Below, piece after piece: positions 6,466 to 14,800 of a stretch of 18,501 nucleotides of DNA. The stretch covers positions 1 through 18,501 of the forward strand of contig JACQGW010000408.1 of the NCBI GenBank assembly GCA_016199325.1, given 5' to 3'. This DNA is from Chloroflexota bacterium. Lineage in GTDB: Bacteria; Chloroflexota; Dehalococcoidia; JACQGW01. Position numbers and translations under genes: made by a program. The notes below the pieces were generated by a model, which worked only from the letters and a program-made list of their open reading frames with translations, was not told where the DNA came from and ran no database searches. Within the stretch, counting starts at the first letter, position 1, and the number at the start of each line of letters is the position of its first letter.

Positions 6466-6494
6466 AAGATACCGCCGGGCTGGCCTGGCGCCAA
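6466..6494 (-). promoter_or_regulatory. Candidate promoter for the cupredoxin gene
   Basis: On the minus strand TTGGCG (6494-6489), a 17-nt spacer and TATCTT (6471-6466) make a four-of-six match at each box. The predicted start (about 6458) gives a leader of roughly 100 nt. The weak boxes suit an activator-dependent promoter. Confidence 0.4.
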
Positions 6495-6538
6495 CCTCCA
6501 AAGAGAGGGTTCTTGGCGTGGCGGTGGGGGACGGCGCA

Positions 6539-6556
6539 GTCCTCTGCGCAGAGGAC
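6539..6556. promoter_or_regulatory. Perfect 18-bp palindrome, candidate regulator site
   Basis: GTCCTCTGCGCAGAGGAC is fully self-complementary with no gap. It lies 45 nt downstream of the response regulator stop and about 45 bp upstream of the -35 of the cupredoxin promoter (centred near -90). Its size, symmetry and distance fit an activator dimer site. No T-run follows on either strand, so it is not a typical intrinsic terminator. Confidence 0.5.
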
Positions 6557-6601
6557 CAGGTATCCTCCGGGGAGAGGACAAGCCGTGGGAGGATGGACGA
6601 G

Positions 6602-7243
6602 TCAGACGCGAATGATGCCCCGGCGGATCGCGTAGCGGACGAGCTCGACCGCGGTGTGGAGCCCGAGCTTCTGCATGATCCGGTTCCGGTGCGTCTGGGC
6701 CGTCGTCACACTGATGGACAAGCGCGCCGCGATCTCCTTGTTGCTGAGCCCCTCGGCGATCAGGCGAAGCACCTCGATCTCCCGTTGGCTCAGCGATTCC
6801 TCCATCGAGCCGCCCGCGTCGCGTAGATGCTCACGCACCAGGGTTTTCGCCAGCGACGGGTAGAGGTAGACGCCGCCGCCCAGGACGGCGTAGAGCGCCG
6901 CGAGGATGTGCTCGGCGCCGCCGGCCTTCACGACGTAGCCGTCGGCGCCGGCCTGAATGGCTCGGAAGAAGTAGTCCTCCCCCTCATGCATGGTGAGAAT
7001 CACCACTTTCGACTCGGGCACGGCCGCCTTGACCTGCGCCATGACCTCGAGCCCGCTCACGTCGGGCAGCGTAATGTCCAGCAAGACGAAGTCCGGTCGA
7101 AGCCGCCCGGCTGCGACGACGGCTTCCCGCCCGGTTGCGGCCTCGCCGGCCACCTCGAACTCCTCTTCGCCCTCCAGCAGGGCCCGAATCCCCTTTCTCA
7201 CGACCGCATGGTCATCGACGACGAGCACCGTTCTCTTGACCAT
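6602..7243 (-). CDS. NarL/FixJ-family response regulator (REC + LuxR-type HTH)
   Basis: A 213-residue cytoplasmic transcription factor. The receiver domain (about 4-120) has the acidic pair Asp10/Asp11, the phosphorylated Asp56 (FVLLDITLPD), Thr84 (VILTMHE) and Lys106 (YVVKAG). The GerE/LuxR DNA-binding domain (about 150-210) shows LSQREIEVLRLIAEGLSNKEIA and the recognition helix TTAQTHRNRIMQKL. The start is ATG at 7243, with AGGAG six bases upstream. It overlaps the 3' end of the kinase gene by 32 bp, so the pair is translationally linked. The nearest downstream gene is the copper lipoprotein, a likely but unproven target. Confidence 0.95.
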   Translation of the reverse strand: MVKRTVLVVDDHAVVRKGIRALLEGEEEFEVAGEAATGREAVVAAGRLRPDFVLLDITLPDVSGLEVMAQVKAAVPESKVVILTMHEGEDYFFRAIQAGADGYVVKAGGAEHILAALYAVLGGGVYLYPSLAKTLVREHLRDAGGSMEESLSQREIEVLRLIAEGLSNKEIAARLSISVTTAQTHRNRIMQKLGLHTAVELVRYAIRRGIIRV

Positions 7244-9140
7244 CTCGCTCTCCTGTGGCGGTCAGGGGCACCTCGACCCGCACGAGAGTTCCCCGGCCAG
7301 GCTGGCTCTCTACGAGGAGCTTCCCGCCGACCAGGGAAGCTCGCTCCTCCATGCCCTGGAGCCCCACGCCCGGCTTCTCGGCGAGGCCTTCGACCTCGAA
7401 ACCCCGGCCATCATCCCTCACCGTGGCGATGAGGGTGGAATCGGTAAACTGGAATTCGATCCGCGCACGGCTCGCCCCGCTGTGTCGGGCCACGTTGTTG
7501 ATGGCTTCCTGGACAACCCGATAGACGACGGTCTCCAGCGGGAGATCGAGCCGCCGCTCCAGGTTCTCCCCCTGGATCTCGAACTCGATCCCGGCATCGC
7601 GCAGGTAGAGCTCGGCGTAGCGCCGGATGGCCGGCACCAGCCCCAGGTCGTCCAGCGCTGAGGGGCGGAGCGCCACGATCAACTGCCGCAAGTCGCTCAG
7701 GCTATCGACGGCCAACTGGTGCAAGTTCTCCAGCTCGCGCTGGAGACCGGCCATCCGATCTGGCCGCGCCGCCAGTCGCTCGAGATCGATCGCCAGCGCC
7801 CAGAGCGCCTGGCCGATCCCATCATGGAGCTCTCGCGACACGCGCCGGCGCTCATCTTCCTGCGCCGTCAGCACCTTCCCAAGCAGGTCGCGGCGCTGCG
7901 CCTCCTCGCGACGCAGGGTCTCATACAGGCCACGAAGCTCACGATTCCGCTGTTCCAACTCCTCGGTGCGCTTCTGGACCTGCTCCTCCAGCTCGCCCGC
8001 CCAGCCCTGCAAGCGGGAGCGCATGACTTCGAGCGAGTTCGCCAGCTCCCCGATCTCGCCACCCCAGGGCGTGCCGATCCCGGCCCTCGGCCGCCCTTCG
8101 GCGACCTGTCGGGCGGCGGCGCTCAACGCTTTGACCGGATCGACGATTTTCCGGCCGACGAAAACCGTTGCCGCGAGGGCCAGTCCGGTCAGCATGGCCA
8201 GCAGCGCAAGACTGCCGGACTGGAGCTGCGCGGCCGGCGCGTAGGCTTCCGGCATCGAGGTTCCCATCTCGATGGCCCAGGGAAGGGCTTTCAACGGGAT
8301 GAAAGCCATCAGATGAGGTCCGCGCAAGACCGGGTTCTCGGCCTCTTCCGGAACGGCCTCGCTCACTTCAGGCAGGCCGTCTTGCAGCCGCTGCCGGCAG
8401 GAGGTCGGATGGTCGCCGGGGCGGAGAAACTCACCGGGCAGGGTTGTCAGCAGCGTCAGACACTGACCATCAACCAGGTCGGCGTGTCCCGAATAACCCA
8501 ACTGGACGGCGCCCCTGAGAACCTGACGCGGCTCAGTACGCCGCGGATCGATGAGGCCGACCAGGTAGGCAGCCGCGTCGGTCTGATCGAGTGGAATCGC
8601 AATGGCGATCCGTTCGTCGCCCCTGGCACCCTGGCGAAAGCCCCAGGTCAGGAGCCGGGACGGGCCGGCAGGAGGAGTGGATTCCGGCCAGGACGCCTGC
8701 AGGTCGTTCCCCACCAGCCTCGCGTGGCTCCGATTGGCTGCCACCACCCGACGATTGCGGTCGACCGCAGCCACGCCACCGGTGAACAGGGGAGATCGCT
8801 CGCCGACCAGGTCGAGAGCGGCCTGTGCCTCCAGTGAATTGCCCTGAGCCAGAGCCGTCCGGTACCCGGCCGCGCTCAGCTCGAGGCGGGCGATGCCGTG
8901 CTCGAGAATCGTGTCGACAGACAGGGCGGTCACGTTGCCCAGCAGGTACCACTGATGGCGAATGCCGGCCTTCAGCGAGTCGGTCAGTTGCTCGATCAAC
9001 AGGAACCCGCCGGCAAAGAGCAGCACGAAGAGGAGGGCTTCCGCCGCGAGGAGGCGCGGCAGCAGCCCGGCACGGTGAACGATATCCTGCGTCGCCCGTT
9101 TCACCTGCGTCAGGCGACCACTTCTGATCATTCTGGTCAC
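7212..9140 (-). CDS. Sensor histidine kinase (extracytoplasmic sensor, HAMP, HisKA_3, HATPase_c)
   Basis: A 642-residue membrane kinase of the NarX/DegS type. TM1 (about 32-49) and TM2 (about 307-328) bracket an approximately 255-residue extracytoplasmic sensor that is probably cache-like; it contains two cysteines (about 227 and 248) and the motif GGVAAVDRNRRVVAANRS. HAMP follows (about 329-381), then a coiled coil (about 381-420), the HisKA_3 dimerisation domain with RRVSRELHDGIGQAL (phosphorylated His439), and HATPase_c with QEAINNVARHS (N box), DDGRGF (G1) and GVGLQGMEER (G2). The start is GTG at 9140 with GGGAG seven bases upstream. It forms an operon with the overlapping response regulator. 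The signal is unknown. Confidence 0.94.
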   Translation of the reverse strand: MTRMIRSGRLTQVKRATQDIVHRAGLLPRLLAAEALLFVLLFAGGFLLIEQLTDSLKAGIRHQWYLLGNVTALSVDTILEHGIARLELSAAGYRTALAQGNSLEAQAALDLVGERSPLFTGGVAAVDRNRRVVAANRSHARLVGNDLQASWPESTPPAGPSRLLTWGFRQGARGDERIAIAIPLDQTDAAAYLVGLIDPRRTEPRQVLRGAVQLGYSGHADLVDGQCLTLLTTLPGEFLRPGDHPTSCRQRLQDGLPEVSEAVPEEAENPVLRGPHLMAFIPLKALPWAIEMGTSMPEAYAPAAQLQSGSLALLAMLTGLALAATVFVGRKIVDPVKALSAAARQVAEGRPRAGIGTPWGGEIGELANSLEVMRSRLQGWAGELEEQVQKRTEELEQRNRELRGLYETLRREEAQRRDLLGKVLTAQEDERRRVSRELHDGIGQALWALAIDLERLAARPDRMAGLQRELENLHQLAVDSLSDLRQLIVALRPSALDDLGLVPAIRRYAELYLRDAGIEFEIQGENLERRLDLPLETVVYRVVQEAINNVARHSGASRARIEFQFTDSTLIATVRDDGRGFEVEGLAEKPGVGLQGMEERASLVGGKLLVESQPGRGTLVRVEVPLTATGERDGQENGARRR

Positions 9141-9443
9141 CGCGATGCTCCCGACGTGACTCGCCGAGCTCGACCAAGGGTGCGGTCGCCGGGTTCCTTC
9201 AATTCGTCAGCGGTCTCCTTCCACCGCCAGTATATCCGTTTCCCCGATTGGCAATCTACCTTCTGTCGAGTGTGGGCGCTGAGGATCTGGCAGATCTGGC
9301 TGCTGTCCCAGCCCATGAGGTCAGGGACAGGGTTGCGCCCGGCAAGCGCCGGCTGAATAATCAGCCAATAATGAAGAAGCACTGTGCCGGAGCGGAATAG
9401 CGGCGGGACCCGGAAGATCTGGAGACGATCAGGAGAGACGAAG
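9141..9443. other. Divergent spacer between kinase and GIY-YIG genes
   Basis: No gene is supported. An 81-codon minus-strand frame (9137-9382) overlaps the kinase start and has no family resemblance. A TATACT box on the minus strand (9234-9229) could be the kinase -10, but the matching -35 is poor. The right part holds the GIY-YIG promoter and a near-palindrome GGCTGAATAATCAGCC (9351-9366). Confidence 0.5.
9333..9361 (+). promoter_or_regulatory. Candidate promoter for the GIY-YIG protein
   Basis: TTGCGC (9333-9338), a 17-nt spacer and AATAAT (9356-9361), in the usual sigma70 spacing. The -10 overlaps the near-palindrome GGCTGAATAATCAGCC (6-bp arms), which could allow repression by a dimeric regulator. 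Confidence 0.45.
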
Positions 9444-9836
9444 ATGAGCGAGCGTGTACCGGGGAGCTACCTCCTCCTCTTTGAGCTCGGAGAGGAGGCA
9501 ACCATTCGGGTTGGGAAACTGGGCACGTTCTCCTTCCCAGCCGGCTGGTACGTCTACGTCGGCAGCGCGCTGGGGGGTATTGAGCAGCGGGTCGCGCGGC
9601 ACCTGCGACCGTCGCCCGTCCGGCGCTGGCATCTGGACTACCTGCGGGCGGTCGCACCCATCCGCGAGGTCCGTCTGTTCCCCGGAGCCGGTCGCCGCGA
9701 ATGCGGCCTGGCCGGGGCAGTTCTGGCACTGCCGGGGGCCGGAATTCCCGCGCCCCGCTTCGGCGCCTCCGATTGCCGCTGCCCCGCCCATCTGGCCCAC
9801 TTTCCGAGCCGCCCGCGTCTGGACGAGGTCCAGTGA
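9444..9836 (+). CDS. DUF123 / GIY-YIG family protein
   Basis: A 130-residue protein of the DUF123 branch of GIY-YIG-like nucleases. The N-terminus has GSYLLLFEL and the core has PAGWYVYVGSALGGIEQRVARHLR (about 32-55), then RRWHLDYLRAVAPI (about 60-73) and the family C-terminal signature GASDCRCPAHLAHF (about 107-120, Cys111, Cys113, His116, a possible metal site). Members have been linked to archaeal endonucleases and to stand-alone proteins of unknown function. The start is ATG at 9444, with AGGAGA upstream; an in-frame extension to 9384 lacks support. It ends just before the dipeptidase promoter. Confidence 0.85.
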   Translation: MSERVPGSYLLLFELGEEATIRVGKLGTFSFPAGWYVYVGSALGGIEQRVARHLRPSPVRRWHLDYLRAVAPIREVRLFPGAGRRECGLAGAVLALPGAGIPAPRFGASDCRCPAHLAHFPSRPRLDEVQ

Positions 9837-9844
9837 GCACAACG

Positions 9845-9873
9845 TTGACAGATTCGGCCGCAGGCACTATACA
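9845..9873 (+). promoter_or_regulatory. Strong sigma70 promoter for the dipeptidase gene
   Basis: A perfect -35 TTGACA (9845-9850), a 17-nt spacer and -10 TATACA (9868-9873). The predicted start (about 9880) lies just before GGAGGTG (9891-9897) and the ATG at 9903. It starts only nine bases after the GIY-YIG stop codon. Confidence 0.75.
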
Positions 9874-9902
9874 CCCAGCCAACAACCTGTGGAGGTGGTG
9901 AC

Positions 9903-10934
9903 ATGGTCCTCGATTTGACTCGCGCCCAGGCCGAGCGCGCGAACGAGATCCATCGGGACGCGCTGGTGGTGGATGCGACAACCCTCTGGCCCGCCAGCGA
10001 GCGACGGTTCCTGGAGCGGATGAAGAACGTCGGCGGCGTCGACTGCTGCTTCATGACGGTCCAGACCAACACGTTCGAGAGCACCGCCAGGCAGTTGGCG
10101 ACGGTGCTGAAGAACCTCGACCAGAGCGCCGACATCGCCGTCCAGGCGACAAGTGTGGCCGAGATCCGGCAGGCGAAGCAGGACGGCAAGCTCGCCGTCG
10201 TCCTGATGACCCAGAACGCGGCCATGGTAGGCGAGGACTTGAGCCTGCTTCGAACGATGCACCGCTGGGGTTACCGCAGTATCGGGATCTCCTATAGCGG
10301 CGGCAACCTCCTCGGCGACGGCTGCGGCGAAAAGCGCGACGGCGGACTGACCTATCTCGGCGAGGAGTCCGTCGCCGAGCTCAATCGGCTCCACATTCTG
10401 GTCGACTGCGCCCACGTCGGCGACGCGTCGACGCGTGATTGCCTCCGCCTATCGTCGCAGCCGGTGGTGTTCACCCACTCCAACGTGCGGGCGCTCTCGA
10501 ACACGACCCGGAACAAGCCCGACGACATCATCAAGCTGATGGCCGAGAAGGGCGGCGTCCAGGGCCTGACCTCGCTGCCGAAGATGGTGCGCGAGGATCT
10601 GCGGAACGCCACGCTCGACGATCTGCTGAACCACGTCGACTACCTCAAGCGGCTCGTCGGCGTGGATCACATCGGCATCGGCACCGACTTCACCGACGCG
10701 GTCGACCGCGGCATCAAGATGTCCGAGGGGGACGCCAAGGTCTGGCGGACGCGGCGGCCGGAGATGCTCGGGACGGTCGACGAGTGGGAGCTGCCCTACG
10801 CCAGGGGGCTGCGCCACAGCGGCGAGCTCCCCAACGTCACCGCCGGCCTCGTCACCCGCGGCTACACCGACGACGAGATCCGCAAGATCCTCGGCGAGAA
10901 CTGGCTCCGCGTGCTCGCCCAGGTAGCCGGCTAG
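9903..10934 (+). CDS. Divergent membrane dipeptidase (peptidase M19) family protein
   Basis: A 343-residue TIM-barrel protein of the M19/renal dipeptidase family, normally a two-zinc enzyme that hydrolyses dipeptides (some members use D-amino acid peptides). Late family features are present: VDCAHVG (His171), FTHSNVRALSN (His192), IGIGTDF (Asp262) and the C-terminal GENWLRV helix. The first zinc motif HxD, normally in V(D)GHND, is replaced by VDATTLWP, and the bridging Glu of the GIEG motif appears as Gln/Asn (LMTQNAAM). The metal centre is therefore probably altered, and the activity uncertain. The ATG start is preceded by GGAGGTG. There is no signal peptide, so it is probably cytoplasmic. 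Its TAG stop shares the CTAG tetramer with the stop of the convergent SWIM gene. Confidence 0.85.
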   Translation: MVLDLTRAQAERANEIHRDALVVDATTLWPASERRFLERMKNVGGVDCCFMTVQTNTFESTARQLATVLKNLDQSADIAVQATSVAEIRQAKQDGKLAVVLMTQNAAMVGEDLSLLRTMHRWGYRSIGISYSGGNLLGDGCGEKRDGGLTYLGEESVAELNRLHILVDCAHVGDASTRDCLRLSSQPVVFTHSNVRALSNTTRNKPDDIIKLMAEKGGVQGLTSLPKMVREDLRNATLDDLLNHVDYLKRLVGVDHIGIGTDFTDAVDRGIKMSEGDAKVWRTRRPEMLGTVDEWELPYARGLRHSGELPNVTAGLVTRGYTDDEIRKILGENWLRVLAQVAG

Positions 10935-11797
10935 CCGAAGACCAGCCGGTGGGCGTGCTTGCCGATCGCCTGGTAGGTCTGCTCCATCAGCGCCGCGAAA
11001 TCGCGCTGGCTCTGCCAGAACGGCGGCGGGCCGAGCCGCTTCACCGGGATCGCGTCGACCGCCGGTGGCTCGAAGGAGGTCGCCAGGGTGGGAAGACCGC
11101 CGGGTGCCGTCCAGAAGGCGTCCAGCGAGTCGGCGAGCGCAGCCACGGGCTCTTCCTCGGCGGGCTGCTCGGCGACGGCCTCGGCGGTCGCCGAGGGCCC
11201 GGCGGCCCGACGGGCGCGGAGGGCTGCGGCGATCGCCTCCCTGGTGCGACCGCGCAGCTCGAAGATCAGGAAGGGGTCGGCGTCGAACCGCTCGCCCAGC
11301 AGATAATGGACGGCGGCGACGTGCTTGCAGGGGTTGGCCCAGTCGGGGCAGGAGCAGCTCGTCTGCAGGTCGTCCTTGGCGGCCGGGAAGAGGCTGGCGC
11401 CGGCGGCTTTGAAGACGTCCTCGATCTGCTGCGGCATCTCGCCGCTGAGCAACTTTGCCGCGTAGATCGCCTCGGCTGCCATCGCGTCGGCCACCTTCTC
11501 CCACTCGGCGTCCGACAGCCGCCGGAACTGGATGCTCACGCTGTACGGCGACGGCCGGCTGCCCTGAACCTGCGCGGCGATGCCGTCGGGTCCGACGTCG
11601 AGCTTGACGACCTGCCCGCTGCGCGCGTACGAGCGGCCTCGGGAGAGCCGGCCGGGGTCAACCAGCCGCTCCAGCGCGGCGATCCAGCGGCCTGCCCACC
11701 ACGTCTTGCCGAACTGCCCGCGCTGGGTCTGCGCCTTGATCCCGTTGGCCGGCCGCCGGCTCGTGCGCTCGTAGCCGCTCCAATAGCCCCAGGGCAT
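10931..11797 (-). CDS. SWIM zinc-finger protein, partner of SNF2 ATPase
   Basis: A 288-residue protein with a SWIM zinc finger, CxC...CxH: Cys148, Cys150, Cys157 and His159 in SCSCPDWANPCKHVAAVHYLL. The N-terminus (GYWSGYERTSRRPANGIKAQ..FGKTWWAGRWIAALE) and the GRSYARSGQVVKLDVGPDGIAAQVQGS segment match the uncharacterised SWIM proteins (COG4279-like) commonly encoded next to bacterial SNF2 helicases. It presumably binds DNA or protein with the ATPase. An Ala/Glu-rich linker (about 200-230) precedes a conserved C-terminal domain. The start is ATG at 11797 with AGGAG seven bases upstream, and only four bases separate it from the SNF2 stop, so they form one operon. A longer frame to 11896 overlaps the SNF2 gene and is not needed. 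Confidence 0.9.
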   Translation of the reverse strand: MPWGYWSGYERTSRRPANGIKAQTQRGQFGKTWWAGRWIAALERLVDPGRLSRGRSYARSGQVVKLDVGPDGIAAQVQGSRPSPYSVSIQFRRLSDAEWEKVADAMAAEAIYAAKLLSGEMPQQIEDVFKAAGASLFPAAKDDLQTSCSCPDWANPCKHVAAVHYLLGERFDADPFLIFELRGRTREAIAAALRARRAAGPSATAEAVAEQPAEEEPVAALADSLDAFWTAPGGLPTLATSFEPPAVDAIPVKRLGPPPFWQSQRDFAALMEQTYQAIGKHAHRLVFG

Positions 11798-11801
11798 AGC
11801 G

Positions 11802-14800
11802 TTACTCCTCTCTGACGGCGTCGCGCCGCAGCGCGAACAGGTCGCGCAGATCCGCGGTCGACATCTCGGTGATCCAGGACTCGCCGGCGCCGACAATCGC
11901 CGCGGCGAGCCCGACCTTGCGCTCGATGAGCTGATCGATCGTCTCCTCGAACGTCCCGGCGCAGATGAACTTGTGGACCTGGACGTCCCGCCGCTGGCCG
12001 ATGCGGAACGCCCGGTCGGTGGCCTGGTTCTCCACGGCCGGATTCCACCAGCGGTCGAAGTGGAAGACGTGGTTGGCCCGGGTCAGGTTCAGGCCGGTGC
12101 CGCCGGCCTTGATCGAGAGGATGAAGAGCTGCGGCCCGCGTCCTTCGGCCTGGAACCGGGCTACCAGCCGGTCGCGCTCGGCAGCCGGCGTGCCGCCGTG
12201 GAGGAAGAGCACGTCACGCCCGAGTGTATTCCCCAGGTGCTCCTTGAGCAGCTTGCCCATCTCGGAGTACTGCGTGAAGATCAAGGCCCGATCGCCGACC
12301 GTGACCACCTCCTCCAGCATCTCGCCGAGGCGGGCCAGCTTGCCGGACCGGCCGGCCAGCTCGCTCCGGTCGTGGAGGAAGAGCGCCGGATGGTCGCACA
12401 CCTGCTTTAGCTTGGTCAGGGTGGCGAGGATCAGCCCCCGCCGCTGAACCCCTTCGGATTCCTCGATCTGCCGTATCGAGTCCTGCACCACCGCCTCGTA
12501 GAGCGTTGCCTGCTCGCGGGAGAGGGTACAGAACACCTTCATCTCGTTCTTCTCCGGCAGGTCGGCGATGATCGAGCGGTCGGTCTTGACGCGCCGCAGG
12601 ATGAACGGCGCGACGAGCGACTTCAGCCGGGTGGTGGCGGTGGTGTCGCCGACCCGCTCGATGGGAATGGCGAAGTGCTTCCGGAACGCCTCGGCCGACC
12701 CCAGGTAGCCGGGGTTGAGGAACTGGAAGATGCTCCAGAGGTCGGAGAGGCGATTCTCGACCGGCGTGCCCGTGAGGGCCGCTCGCCAGCCGGCCCGCAG
12801 CCGGCGCGCCGCCTGGGCCGCCTTGGTCGACGCGTTCTTGACGTTCTGGGCCTCGTCCAGAATAACGTTGCCCCACTCCACGCCGGCCAGCTCGGCCTCG
12901 TCCCGGTGGAGCAGGGCGTAGGTGCTGATGACGACATCGTAGCGGGCCGCCTCGGCGGCCAGGTCCTCCTTCACCCGCCCGACGCCGTGGTGGACCAGCA
13001 CCCGCAGCGACGGCGCGAAACGCGCCAGCTCCCGCTGCCAGTTGCCGACGACCGACGTGGGGCAGATGAGCAGCGTCGGGGGTCGGGGGTCGGGCGAACC
13101 AGACGCGGCCGGTCTGTCTCGACCCTGGTCAAGCAGCAGGGCGATCACCTGGATAGTGTTGTGGCAGAACATCCCGCCTGCGACGAAGTTGTGGTGATCC
13201 GCTACCTCGAAATCGTAGACCCAACCCTCGTAGTCGACCTCCTCGACGGCCGTGACGCGCGCGTAGAAGGCTTCGCGAGCGACGCGGGTGGCGAGCGAGT
13301 CCCGAATATCGCGCAGATAGCCCTCCTCGATGGCTCCGTAGGCTGCCGACACCGGCCGAGTCCACTTGCTCCGTAGACGGCTGCTGTACGCTGCCCACGC
13401 TTCATCCGAGAGCATACGGTCGAGCGATTCAACCACGGTGACGGCGCGTTCGCGAGAGGGCTGCTGCGTGCCCGTGAAGTACACCGAGCCGGCGCCGAAG
13501 TGCCGCATCGGCAGTCTCGTCGCGCGATACGCGTCGATGAGCAGGTCGCTGGCGGGAACGCCCTCCGTGTTCGTGTTGCAGTGAACCCGGCAGGTTTCTT
13601 CGAGGTCGCGCTGCTTGTCGGGGTTTGAAAAGCCGACTTCCTGTGAGAAGCGCCGAAGCGAGGGGCCGCCGATGAGACCGAGGTAGTAGGTCCGACGGAC
13701 CCGTGCCCCATTGGCCGCACACTTCTGTCGTGCGCTAATCCGCAGCCAGACGCCGAACCGGCGGAGCATGGTCGAAAGCTGCCGGATTAGCCACGGCGAT
13801 GCCGTGGTCAACCCGACAAGCCGCATGCTCTTGCTCACGCTGCCCTCAGCACTGAAGAACTCCCGCAGGAAGCGCCGAACCGTCTCATCATCGCCGGCAA
13901 CCACGGCGTCCGGGATGCGCTTGCCCGCCGACCTGGAGCCCCAAGGGTAGCCGATGCCCTCCAGGTAGTGCCGATAGGCCACGCTATTGATACGCAGGTA
14001 GCCGGCCCTCAGCGCTTGACCACAATACACGCGCGGATTGTTCAATCGCAGCCCTAGCCGAGCGCCAAACGCGAGCGCGCATTCACGCACGCGTTCCAGG
14101 ACCCGCGTATCCGATTGCGTGATCACGAGCTCGCCTGACGGTAGCTCATTGCCCTCGGCTATCTGCCAGGCCAGCAGGGTGACGAGGTCCGGGTCGACCG
14201 GCCGGCCATCCCAGACCAGGCGGGATGGAACGCAGACGAAGTCGCCTGGCTGAATCGTGTTTGTCCAGCCGGCCGGTCCGAGGAGCTTGTGTCGCCTGGT
14301 GATCAGCACCTCGCTGCCGTCGTCCAGCGTGACACGCCGCAGACGCTCACGAATCTGCTGGCGGTAGAGACGGCTGATCGGCGCCGGCACCGCGCGATGG
14401 CTCCCGTCGTCTTCGGCAAGCGCGTTGGTTACCAGGCGTGCGGTCGGCAACGCCCACTCGCCTTCGCCATCGGAAATGGCCGAAGCGGCGAACCGCGTCC
14501 AGATATCCTCGGCGCGCATGATGGTGCCGTTGACGAACACCGGCGCGTCCGGGGAGAGGCACTTCCCAAGTCCCATATCGTCCGCCAGGCAGGCGCCGAG
14601 CCCGTAGCGGCGAAGGGAGGCCATCCAACTGACGCCGACCTTCTGATAGGCACGGAGCTGGCCCACGAAGCCCGGCGGTTCGGCGACCCGCTCGCGCCGG
14701 CCTCCGCCGCGGAGCTCGCGGATGAGGTCGTCGATCCATCCCTCGGTGACGACCTCGGCGATGGGCAGGCCGAGGTCTCCGTTCGGCGCGAGGGCCAGCT

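Noticed and set aside
6357..6581. N-terminal extension of the cupredoxin
   Set aside because: It would bury the signal peptide 75 residues into the protein and cover the candidate promoter and palindrome; ATG 6356 has a ribosome-binding site and begins the signal peptide.
9137..9382. 81-codon minus-strand ORF upstream of the kinase
   Set aside because: It overlaps the kinase start in another frame, lacks a ribosome-binding site and domain, and covers the GIY-YIG promoter.
10439..11815. A 458-codon plus-strand open frame across the dipeptidase and SWIM genes
   Set aside because: Its translation is Arg/Pro/Gly-rich without motifs and overlaps two genes that have recognised domains.
13078..13094. 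G-quadruplex in the SNF2 gene (GGGGGTCGGGGGTCGGG)
   Set aside because: Only three G-runs with short spacing are present here and the sequence encodes a Pro/Asp linker after the intein; it falls short of a four-run motif.
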